DNA of 6,106 bases, taken from positions 1-6,106 of the forward strand of contig JAFSLR010000065.1 of NCBI GenBank assembly GCA_017448375.1, written 5' to 3'. The first letter of the stretch is position 1, and each line of letters starts with the position of its first letter. Below are positions 1 to 6,106 of the stretch, piece by piece. Position numbers and translations under genes: made by a program. Below the pieces are notes generated by a model, which saw only the letters and a list, made by a program, of their open reading frames with translations, was not told the origin of the DNA and searched no databases. This stretch comes from Synergistaceae bacterium (GTDB lineage Bacteria > Synergistota > Synergistia > Synergistales > Aminobacteriaceae).

Positions 1-174
1 ATAATCACTCTGGACTTTTCCGTTTGCCCCAAGAAGGAACGCAGCAGCGTCAAGGTCAAAATCAAATCCGCCGTCATACTTCTTCGTGTCCCAGCCCAAT
101 CCCACGAGAATTTTTGAGAGCTTCGGATTCCCTTTCGTGAGATCGATTTTCTGCCCTTTGAACAAACTTATCAT
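1..174 (-). CDS. TerD family protein, N-terminal 58 residues (runs off left edge)
   Basis: Reading leftward from the ATG at 174-172, the frame stays open to the window edge and gives 58 residues beginning MISLFKGQKIDLTKGNP. This is the N-terminal beta-strand region of the TerD/TerE/YceD family, about 190 residues when complete; members bind calcium and are linked to tellurite resistance and general stress tolerance. Family hallmarks visible are LVGLGWD at residues 23-29, KYDGG at 32-36 and the acidic DFDLDAAAF at 38-46, one of the conserved calcium-binding acidic stretches. By hand alignment it matches the upstream full-length copy without gaps at 44 of 58 residues, so the two are tandem paralogues. 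It starts 13 bases after the stop of that copy and is almost certainly cotranscribed with it. It keeps the first Asp of the DFDLD motif, which the neighbour has lost. The family is secure; whether it is TerD, TerE or TerZ-like cannot be decided from a fragment. Confidence 0.93.
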   Translation of the reverse strand, partial: MISLFKGQKIDLTKGNPKLSKILVGLGWDTKKYDGGFDFDLDAAAFLLGANGKVQSDY

Positions 175-182
175 ATTTATAT

Positions 183-189
183 TCCCCCT
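183..189 (-). promoter_or_regulatory. Ribosome-binding site of the second TerD gene, overlapping the first gene's stop
   Basis: On the minus strand AGGGGGA lies 8 bases before the ATG at 174. Its first bases are shared with the TAG stop (190-188) of the upstream terD. This arrangement suits translational coupling within one operon. The site also supports the chosen start of the partial gene. Confidence 0.7.
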
Positions 190-763
190 AAATGTTCACG
201 CCGTAATTCTGGCACAACGCCTTTAATCCGCCCTTGAACCCGGAGCCTACAGCATTGAACTTCCATTCCGCGCCCTGACGGTATAATTCACCGACAACAA
301 CAGCCGTCTCAACCGAAAAATCTTCCCCCAAGTCGTAACGGATTAATTCTTTACCGTTCGACTCGTCATATATCCGTATGAAGGCGTTTGAGACTTGCCC
401 GAAATTCTGTTTGCGTTCTTCTGCCTCGTATATCGTTACGGTGAAGGCTATTTTCTCGATTCCTGCGGGAATTTTGCTCAGGTCGATTTTGATCTGTTCG
501 TCGTCGCCGTCGCCTATTCCTGTTCGGTTGTCGCCCATGTGCTGGACTGCGCCGGAGCTGTGCTGAAGGTTGCCGTAAAATATGAACTCAGAGTCGCCGG
601 GGACTTTACCGTTTGCGCCCGTCAGGAATGCTTCTGCGTCAAGGTCGAATGCTGAGCCGCCGTCATATTTGTTGATGTCCCAGCCGAGTCCGACAAGAAT
701 TTTTGACAGGCCGGGATTGTCTTTCGTCAAGTTTACTTTCTGGCCTTTGAAGAGATTTATCAT
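188..763 (-). CDS. terD: TerD family calcium-binding stress / tellurite-resistance protein (complete)
   Basis: This is a 191-residue protein, the usual full length for the family. TerD-type proteins are cytoplasmic beta-sandwich calcium binders of ter operons, tied to tellurite, phage and other stress phenotypes; the molecular role is unsettled. Visible signatures are LVGLGWD (23-29), KYDGG (32-36), FDLDAEAF (39-46), GDNRTG (77-82) with GDGDDE (84-89), the aspartate-rich calcium-binding stretch, then FGQVSNAFIR, YDLGEDFSVETA, GELYR, EWKFNAVGSG and a C-terminal GGLKALCQNYG. The start at 763 is chosen over an in-frame ATG at 904 because it gives the family's N-terminus (MINLFKGQKVNLTK) and sits 10 bases after a strong ribosome-binding site; the extra 47 residues have no family character and would overlap the promoter. 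An oddity is Ala38 where the family and the neighbouring paralogue have Asp in the DFDLD motif. It is the first gene of a leftward operon. The family call is secure; the symbol is family-level. Confidence 0.96.
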   Translation of the reverse strand: MINLFKGQKVNLTKDNPGLSKILVGLGWDINKYDGGSAFDLDAEAFLTGANGKVPGDSEFIFYGNLQHSSGAVQHMGDNRTGIGDGDDEQIKIDLSKIPAGIEKIAFTVTIYEAEERKQNFGQVSNAFIRIYDESNGKELIRYDLGEDFSVETAVVVGELYRQGAEWKFNAVGSGFKGGLKALCQNYGVNI

Positions 764-773
764 TAATGATTCT

Positions 774-782
774 ACCTCCTTA
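774..782 (-). promoter_or_regulatory. Strong ribosome-binding site of terD
   Basis: The minus strand reads TAAGGAGGT, a nine-base match to the consensus complement of the 16S rRNA 3' end. It lies 10 bases before the ATG at 763. It decides the start of terD in favour of 763 over the upstream in-frame ATG at 904. Confidence 0.88.
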
Positions 783-799
783 ATGCGGGAATTTCGGTT

Positions 800-808
800 A
801 TTATAGCA
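800..808 (-). promoter_or_regulatory. Extended -10 promoter of the TerD operon
   Basis: The minus strand reads TGCTATAAT, a perfect TATAAT with the TGn extension. Transcription would start near 793, giving a leader of about 30 bases that carries the ribosome-binding site. At 16-18 base spacing no good -35 is present (TAAATT at 828-823 is the nearest hexamer). The extended -10 fits such a -35-poor housekeeping-sigma promoter. A TTGACG at 835-830 lies 24 bases from the -10, too far to pair with it. The element overlaps the in-frame TAG that closes the giant plus-strand frame upstream. Confidence 0.72.
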
Positions 809-3800
809 AAATCGGCGCAACAAATTTACCGTCAAAGTTGCAGAAGGATACACTCCAATCGACAAGAGGATTACCCTTTCAGGCGGATTGGACTCAACGT
901 TCACGACTCAAACGGGTACAAGCATTCTTGACGGCGGGGGCAGCATTCAAATCCTCAAGATTTCCGCAAGCGCAGATGTTGACGGCTTCACGTTCCAGAA
1001 CGGCAACGACACAAACGGCGACGGAGGAGGTATCTCCATCGGTACAAGCTCCAACTTTGCTGTGAACATCTCAAACTGCACATTCACGGGCAACACAGCG
1101 AAATCCGGCGGTGCTATGGGAATTGACGCTCCCACTACAATCACTAACTGCACATTCACGGGCAATAAAGCAGCGAGTAATTACGGCGGGGCTATTTCCT
1201 CAGGACACTACGGCAAGCTGACAATCACGGACTGCACGTTTACCGAAAATAGTTCTCAAAACAGCGGCGGCGGTATTTACATGAACGGCGAACCAGAGAG
1301 CAAAATCTCAAACTGCGTCATTACGAAAAATACTTCCGGCAATTATGGAGGCGGTTTTGCAACGGGCGCATTTTTCGGTGGGAGTTCTGCCAACGTTACG
1401 TTCGAGAGCTGCGACATCACAAACAACATGTCAACGGGCAGAGGTGCAGGTCTTTATCTCGGCGGCGGAACTCAGACACTCACGAGCTGTGATATTTCGG
1501 GAAATGTCATATCCGGCGATGGCTCCGGCGCGGGCGTTTACGCCATTCATGCAGGGCCGAAATTCATCAACTGCAATGTGTCGAACAATAAGACAAATTA
1601 TTCGTCAGGCGGAGGCGGATTTTATTTCAGCAACGTCCCGGATGACAATGGCGTGGAAATCACGAACTGCACAATTTCAGGCAACAGCGCACCAGTAGGA
1701 GGCGGTTTAGCGTTTGAAGACGGCCCCGCAACGATCACGAACTGCACATTCACGGGCAACAGGGGAGGAGTGTATTCTAACCATGTTCTTTTTAAGGGAA
1801 CAATGGACTTCATCAACTGCACAATCGTTAATAACACTAGTGCGGATCAGAGTGAATTTTATCTCCCTTACGCAAAATTAAGCCTGACAAACACGCTCAT
1901 ATGGAATGACTCAGCGGATAAAATCTTCAATACTAACGACAGTAGTGCACTCAGCCTCGACCATTGCGCGCTCCCTGAAAGTTTCACGGCTGAAGGCAGC
2001 GGAGCAATAACGAACGACAGCCCCGTTTACGTCAGCACAGACTGGACTCCCGTATCATCAGAGATTGATGTTGACGGAATAATTCACACTGTCTACGAGG
2101 TCGGCAGCAGCTCAGGCATAAATCACGAGCTTGATGTTCTTCTGGGTGCTGCTTTATCCGATGACAATACCCCGAAATATGACCAGATCGGAAGGGTACG
2201 CAAGAATCTCACAGTCGGTGCTCTTGAGGGCAACAAGGTTATATTTGAGATTCACATTGACAGCGGGATAACGCACGGTGCTTTGAGTTCTGACAGGTCG
2301 CTTGCCTCAAAGGACGTAAAAGTAACGCTGACTGTATCGCCTGACACGGGGTATTATACTTCGTCAGTAACATACAGCGGTGATACTGTAAGTGCTGAAG
2401 TGATTTCTGCTGACGGTGTTTACTCGTTCAACATGCCTTCAGAGGACATAACGGTATCGGCGGTATTCAGCGAGATAATATACCCGATAAGCTATGACCC
2501 TAAGGGCGGGAGCGTTTCACCTTCAAATCCTGCAACGTATACGATTGAGAGTCCAGATTTCACGCTTACGAACCCCACGAGAGTCGGCTATGTGTTTTCC
2601 GGCTGGACTGGTACGGGGATTGACGGCACTGCTGATGTTGTAACGGTTACTACAGGCTCATACGGAGCGAGGGAATATACTGCGACATGGACACCGATAA
2701 TCTACGCGCTGGCATATGACGAGTCCGGCGGAACAGTTACACCCGATAACCCTGCAACGTATACGATTGAGAGTCCCGACTTCACGCTCAACAATCCGAC
2801 AAGAACGGGCTATACATTCGCGGGCTGGACAGGTACTGACATTGACGGAGCATCAACGGACGTAACTATTCAGACAGGCTCATACGGCGCAAGGAGTTAC
2901 ACTGCGACATGGACACCAATAAACTACAGCATAAAGTATCACCTTGACGGAGGAACAGCGAGCGATAACCCTACAGCCTACAATATCGAGAGCGGAGACT
3001 TAAAGCTCAAAAGCCCCACAAAGAAAGGCTATGAGTTCGAGGGCTGGACATTGAGCGGAGACCAGAGCGGGGAAATTTCTTCCGATGTTACGATACCGAC
3101 AGGCACAATAGGAAACCTTGAATACATAGCAAACTGGAAACTCGTAATCTACACCATAAGCTATGATGTAAAGGGCGGAACTGTATCACCCAGCAACCCT
3201 TCAAGGTATACGATTGAGACGGAGACATTCACGCTGAACAATCCGCTTAAGGACTGCTACACTTTCGAGGGCTGGACTGGTACGAGCCTTGACGCTTTGA
3301 GCAAGTCCGTAACAATCCCGAAAGGCTCAACAGGAAACCGCGAATATACAGCGAACTACACGCCGATAACTTACGAGCTGAGCTATGACCTTCAGGGAGG
3401 AACATTATCACATGACAACCCGACAAGCTATGACATTGAGAGCGATGACATAAAGCTCAACAATCCTCTTAAGACTGGCTATGATTTCACGGGCTGGAGT
3501 TTCGACAATACACTCTCGATTGACGTTACAATCCCGAAAGGCTCAAGCGGAGACAAAAAGTTCACAGCGACATGGACACCGACAATCTACACAATAAGCT
3601 ATGACCTTGACGGCGGAACGGTATCAACTCCAAATCCGGAAACGTACACGATTGAGACTCCGGCGTTCACTCTGACGAATCCAACGAGAACAGGCTATAC
3701 CTTCGCGGGCTGGAAAGGCACTGACATTAACGGTACAGCGGAAACCGTAACAGTCCTTCAGGGTTCAACGGGCAACAGGAGCTATACAGCCGTATGGTCA

Positions 3801-6106
3801 TCGGTAACCTACACGATAACATACAACCTCAATAACGCCCAAGACCCCGATAACCCCGCAACTTACACCATCGAAAGCGGAGCAATCACTCTCACGAATC
3901 CGAGTCGGGACGGATATACTTTTGACGGCTGGACGGGTACGGATTTAACCGCAAAGACTCAGAGCGTTACGATTCCTTCAGGGTCAACAGGTAACAGAGA
4001 ATACACTGCGAACTTCACGCCTATAACCTACACTCTGACTTACAATCTTAACGGAGGAACAGCAACTAACCCGACAAGCTATACGATTGAGACGGAGACA
4101 TTCACGCTCAACAATCCCGTTAAAGCTGAATACTCGTTCACGGGGTGGACAGGTTCAGGACTCAATGAGGCTCAAGAGACCGTAACAATCGCAAAAGGCT
4201 CTACAGGTAACAAGACTTTCACCGCAAATTACGAGGTAGCGTCCGCACCCGTTCTTGCTGAAACCTCGCTCACTCTCAAAGCCTTTAAGGGTCAGCCAGC
4301 AAGCGTAACAGTAACAGCTACTGAAGGTGCCGAAATCGAATGGAGCGTAACAACTGGACTTCCATCGGGACTCGGTTTCAGCGGTTCGGGGAAATCTGCG
4401 GCAATCTCAGGAACTCCGCAGCTCGGTACATCGGGGACATATTCGGCGACAGTAACAGCGACAAACCCGAAAGGTTCAGCAGCAGCCAACGTAGCAATAA
4501 CCGTAGCGAATGACTTTGCACAAAGCGGAGACGTTAAAGAAGGGACTCGCCGTACTGAAATGACATCATCAGGAATGACGCGGACGAACAAAGCGACATC
4601 ATTCACGAACGGTGCAGGGAGTCTCATACTTTCGGCGGACATAGCGATAACAGCTGAGGCTGAAGAGTTCATAGCCATTGCGGGTGAAGTTTTCGAGACG
4701 GGACTCAGCGTTGACGTAACGTTGCTCATCTCTGACCCGGATTATGACACATTCACGTACTCGCTTGATGTTTCGGGTCTTCCTGAATGGCTCACAGTTT
4801 CGGGTGATTTGACGGCAAAAGGCACGGCCAATGGAGGCACTAACACTTACCACTATGGCTTCACGCTCTCAGGAATGCCTACAGGGGCAACAGATATTGA
4901 AGAGATAACATTCACGGCAAACGCAAAAGTTTCGGGCGATTCACCAGTTCTTGAAGCGGCTGTGAGCAAGGATATATTTGTCCAGGCTGTTGTTGTTGTG
5001 AATGAGCTTGATGTTTCAATCCTTAACATTGAGCCTCTCAATCTCACTGCGGGTACTTCGGGGTCTCGCGTAATTTCAGCGTCTGTCAGGGCGTTATACT
5101 CTGACGGAACATCGAAAATGATTCGGGGAAGTGATTACGGCATAACATGGACTACAGCAAGCAGGGATTTGGGCACTCTCGGAATGACATTCGCAAACGG
5201 AGTACTTACCGTGAGTCCTTCAACACCTGCCGGAGTCTACAGAATCCCCGTAACAGCAACGGTAATATTTGACGGTGTAGAAGGGACTGCCTCAAGCGTT
5301 GCAACCGTAACAGTGAGTGATATTGCGCCGGTTCTTTCAGCTGACGTTACAGTAATGACGGCAAGAAGAGGAAGCACTATAACACCCATAACGATAACGG
5401 CGACTCAGGGTACGAATATAAACTGGTCGACATCGGGAATACTCGTTGACGGTCTCTCATACAATGCTAGCGGAAACAGCGTAGTGATTAGCGGAACGGT
5501 TTCGGAGAACGCCGCAACAGGACAGTACGTTTACACTGTTACAGCCACAAACACAGCGGGCGAAGAGTCAGTATCAATCACAATAACGGTAAACAGTGCA
5601 ACACCGATTACGCCTCAGACTGAAGAGACAACAGCGCAGGAAGTCAGCACGATGACCGATGAAGAGATAGCGGAGAGATTCGCGGGGAAAACGGACATCG
5701 CCATAACAGGAAACACTACCAACGAGGAATTTGCACAGACCCTTGAGAAAATCTCGTCAGTAACAACCGTAACGACTCTTGATCTCTCATCGGTTTCAGG
5801 ATTAACAGAAGTCAGCCTAAATGAAAACAGCATGGTAGAGAATGTCATACTTACTGGCAACGAGTCAGTGCAGACCGTAGCAATCACAAACAACACGAAC
5901 CTGAAAACGCTTGAGCTTACCGGGAGCAATGTAACGAGAGTCGACGCGACTAACTGCGAAAACCTTGAGGAAGTGAACGTAGAAGGATGCGACACGATAG
6001 AATATCTTGATGTCAGCGGCTCAAGCATAACTTCACTTAACGCGCGGGACTGCTCGAAACTTCAGACGCTCACTTTTGCCTCATGCAACGTTTCAAGCCT
6101 GAACAT
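807..6106 (+). CDS. Giant beta-helix / InlB B-repeat / LRR surface-type protein, lacking its 5' end and open at the right edge
   Basis: One frame stays open for 1766 codons from just after the TAG at 804-806 to the window end; I found no internal stop. Modules (residues counted from 807): Pmp-like right-handed beta-helix (about 10-475), divergent InlB B-repeat (478-556), eight InlB B-repeats (557-1144), He_PIG-like module (1145-1234), beta-sandwich region (1235-1506), second He_PIG-like module (1507-1595), short acidic linker, and leucine-rich repeats (from about 1651, cut). This is the architecture of extracellular adhesins or very large secreted proteins; the ligand is unknown. There is no believable start: the first ATG is at 1116 inside the helix, GTG 1062 and TTG 888 lack ribosome-binding sites, and no signal peptide precedes KVAEGYTPIDKRITLSGG, which already reads as mid-protein sequence. 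The frame is therefore 5'-truncated, a silent cassette, or an assembly join. The modules are well supported; its expression is doubtful. Confidence 0.85.
831..2231 (+). other. Right-handed beta-helix domain, Pmp-like, with anchor-Q-type closing motif
   Basis: About thirteen rungs of the form NC-T-F/I-x-x-N followed by a GG[A/G]-[I/L/M/F] turn are seen. They carry the FxxN and GGAI-type motifs of the chlamydial polymorphic membrane protein repeat, and the fold is that of pectate-lyase-like helices. Ladder positions fall at codons 984 (Gly), 1077, 1149, 1233, 1314, 1410, 1488, 1572, 1668, 1743, 1818 (all Cys), 1893 (Thr) and 1965 (Cys), spaced 24-32 residues apart. The domain closes with SSGINHEL and then DQIGRVRKN..VGALEG (2181-2231), which resembles the D-x-x-G-x-x-R...GAxE ending of choice-of-anchor-Q beta-helix proteins. 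No catalytic residues of a polysaccharide lyase are recognisable, so a structural or adhesive role is more likely than an enzymatic one. Confidence 0.82.
1074..1759 (+). repeat. 20-base perfect repeat, three copies, in the beta-helix coding region
   Basis: The sequence aactgcacattcacgggcaa occurs unchanged at 1074-1093, 1146-1165 and 1740-1759, always in the same codon phase, encoding NCTFTGN. Other rungs encode similar residues with different codons. These three copies therefore share recent descent or have been kept alike by recombination. Confidence 0.9.
2238..2474 (+). other. Divergent InlB B-repeat (Flg_new_2-like) module
   Basis: About 79 residues link the beta-helix to the repeat array. 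The sequence runs from VIFEIHIDSG through VKVTLTVSPDTGYYTSSVTYSG to YSFNMPSEDITVSAVF. The pattern V-T-L-T-x-x-P-D-x-G-Y followed by a closing F-x-M-P-x-x-D-V/I-T-V-x-A-x-F is typical of divergent InlB B-repeats. These are small extracellular beta domains that act as spacers in surface proteins. It leads directly into the canonical repeats. Confidence 0.7.
2529..2776 (+). repeat. 26-base perfect direct repeat between B-repeat units 1 and 2
   Basis: Positions 2529-2554 and 2751-2776 are identical over 26 bases (encoding PATYTIESP). They sit exactly one repeat unit (222 bases) apart and in the same codon phase. Recombination between them would delete or add one whole unit in frame. Confidence 0.88.
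3207..4108 (+). repeat. 29-base perfect direct repeat between B-repeat units 4 and 8
   Basis: Positions 3207-3235 and 4080-4108 are identical over 29 bases (encoding YTIETETFTL). After one mismatch the match continues for eight more bases. The copies are four units apart (873 bases, a multiple of three). Crossover here would remove four units without breaking the frame. Confidence 0.88.
4239..4508 (+). other. Putative-Ig module (He_PIG-like), first copy
   Basis: About 90 residues starting at ASAPVLAETSLTLKAFKGQ. It has the He_PIG hallmarks: a central IEWSVTTGLPSGLGFS, then the ISGTP signature (AAISGTPQLGTSGTYSATVTA) and a closing TNPKGSAAANVAITV strand. Such modules are extracellular immunoglobulin-like folds used as spacers in large surface proteins. 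It follows directly on the last B-repeat. Confidence 0.8.
4509..5324 (+). other. Beta-sandwich region, cadherin-like and bacterial-Ig-like
   Basis: About 272 residues without a firm family assignment. It opens with a polar, Thr/Ser/Arg-rich linker (about 4509-4630). A cadherin-like stretch follows, with ISDPDYDTFTYSL and GLPEWLTVSG, a pattern of dystroglycan-type cadherin-like domains. From about 5022 a stretch with LNLTAGTSG, ALYSDGTSKMI, ITWTTAS and a final VATVTV strand resembles bacterial Ig-like domains of the Big_2 kind. All segments are strand-rich and Thr/Val-rich, as expected for an extracellular stalk. The assignment to named families is a guess. Confidence 0.5.
5325..5591 (+). other. 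Putative-Ig module (He_PIG-like), second copy
   Basis: About 89 residues repeating the plan of the module at 4239-4508. APVLSADVTVMTARRGS matches APVLAETSLTLKAFKGQ, INWSTSGILVDGLSYN matches IEWSVTTGLPSGLGF, VVISGTVSENAATGQYVYTVTATNTAG matches the ISGTP strand, and it ends in SITITV. It is an internal duplication of an Ig-like spacer. The proline of ISGTP is replaced by Val. Confidence 0.75.
5757..6104 (+). other. Leucine-rich-repeat domain with 10-11 residue half-repeats (cut by right edge)
   Basis: From about residue 1651 the chain falls into blocks of 10-11 residues pairing into units of about 21: VTTLDLSSVSG / LTEVSLNENSM / VENVILTGNES / VQTVAITNNTN / LKTLELTGSN / VTRVDATNCEN / LEEVNVEGCDT / IEYLDVSGSS / ITSLNARDCSK / LQTLTFASCN / VSSLN. 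This is the L-x-x-L-x-L-x-x-N/C pattern of bacterial short LRRs related to internalin- and BspA-like surface proteins, which mediate protein binding. Cys codons at 5955, 5988, 6051 and 6084 hold the ladder position normally taken by Asn. The domain is preceded by an acidic linker (5592-5690). Its end, and any membrane or wall anchor, lies outside the window. Confidence 0.75.

Larger units (their letters stand above)
2475..4238 (+). repeat. Eight tandem InlB B-repeats (Listeria-Bacteroides repeat, Flg_new)
   Basis: Eight units follow head to tail without linkers: 2475-2696, 2697-2918, 2919-3143, 3144-3365, 3366-3581, 3582-3803, 3804-4022 and 4023-4238 (74, 74, 75, 74, 72, 74, 73 and 72 residues). 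The consensus is I-x-Y-x-I-S-Y-D-x-x-G-G-T, NP-x-x-Y-x-I-E, L-x-N-P-x-K/R-x-G-Y-x-F-x-GW, then V-T-I-x-x-G-S-x-G-x-x-x-Y-T-A-x-W. This beta-grasp-like repeat is found in Listeria internalins and many Gram-positive and Bacteroidetes surface proteins, where it acts as a spacer or matrix-binding stalk. Unit 7 lacks the Gly-Gly turn (YNLNNAQDPDNP) and unit 4 has DCY for the usual GY. Units are diverged enough to exclude very recent whole-unit amplification, but short blocks are identical at DNA level. Confidence 0.93.

Noticed and set aside
378..806. Plus-strand frames at 378-566, 395-655 and 582-806
   Set aside because: They lie antisense to the complete terD gene, have no ribosome-binding site, and their products have no recognisable character. 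They are shadows.
783..806. ATG at 783 as the start of the giant gene
   Set aside because: It is in the right phase, but the frame from it meets TAG at 804 after seven codons, so it cannot start the large protein without a sequencing error or readthrough.
830..835. TTGACG on the minus strand as the -35 of the terD promoter
   Set aside because: It lies 24 bases from the TATAAT, outside the usable 15-19 base range. The extended -10 accounts for the promoter better.
815..840. Small inverted repeat CAAC...GTTG near the junction as a recombination site
   Set aside because: Only four bases pair without gaps and the arms are not extended by neighbouring bases. It is within chance expectation.
888..1118. 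TTG 888, GTG 1062 or ATG 1116 as the true start
   Set aside because: None has a well-placed ribosome-binding site or a following signal peptide, and each would begin in the middle of a beta-helix rung. A lost or displaced 5' end explains the frame better.
838..1698. Plus-strand frames at 838-1065 and 1345-1698
   Set aside because: They are in a different phase from the clear beta-helix frame that covers the same bases, with low-complexity Ser/Thr/Arg products. They are shadows.
2475..4238. Regular repeats as a possible CRISPR array or non-coding satellite
   Set aside because: The units are 216-225 bases, diverged, in one open frame and match a known protein repeat, with no repeat-spacer pattern.
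947..6028. Minus-strand frames at 947-1165, 1622-1837, 4292-4729, 4599-4853, 4853-5047 and 5615-6028
   Set aside because: All lie opposite the long plus-strand frame and mirror its Thr/Val-rich codon pattern (runs of Val, Ser and Thr). No ribosome-binding site or domain is evident, so none is a gene.

Overview
The window has two parts that meet at about position 800-830. The left part, on the minus strand, holds two tandem TerD-family (tellurite-resistance / stress-response, calcium-binding) genes. One is complete (188-763). The next copy downstream (174 to 1) runs off the left edge. They are 13 bases apart, and the stop codon of the first overlaps the ribosome-binding site of the second. An extended -10 promoter (TGCTATAAT, 800-808) and a strong Shine-Dalgarno (774-782) drive the pair leftward.

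The rest of the window, 807 to 6106 on the plus strand, is one reading frame of 1766 codons. I translated it by eye and found no stop; it is still open at the right edge. It encodes a mosaic surface or secreted protein. In order: a right-handed beta-helix of the polymorphic-outer-membrane-protein kind, closed by a motif like that of anchor-Q-type helix proteins; a divergent InlB B-repeat; eight InlB B-repeats (Flg_new, 72-75 residues each); a putative-Ig (He_PIG-like) module; about 270 residues of Ig- or cadherin-like beta sandwich; a second putative-Ig module; and a leucine-rich-repeat domain cut by the window end.

The oddest point is the 5' end of this giant frame. The in-frame stop TAG (804-806) lies inside the terD -10 element, and the first in-frame ATG is at 1116, already inside the beta-helix. 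No start codon with a ribosome-binding site and no signal peptide is present. The gene has therefore lost its beginning (truncation, rearrangement, silent recombination cassette), or two unrelated sequences were joined during assembly.

The organism is most likely an anaerobic, host-associated bacterium of moderate GC content. The domain mix (Pmp-like helix, InlB B-repeats, He_PIG, LRR) resembles giant proteins I associate with gut and rumen Synergistota, but that placement is a weak inference. The TerD proteins resemble the YceD/YceE type as much as enterobacterial TerD. I see no functional link between the TerD pair and the adhesin-like protein beyond adjacency. There are no RNA genes, CRISPR arrays, insertion sequences or terminators that I can support.
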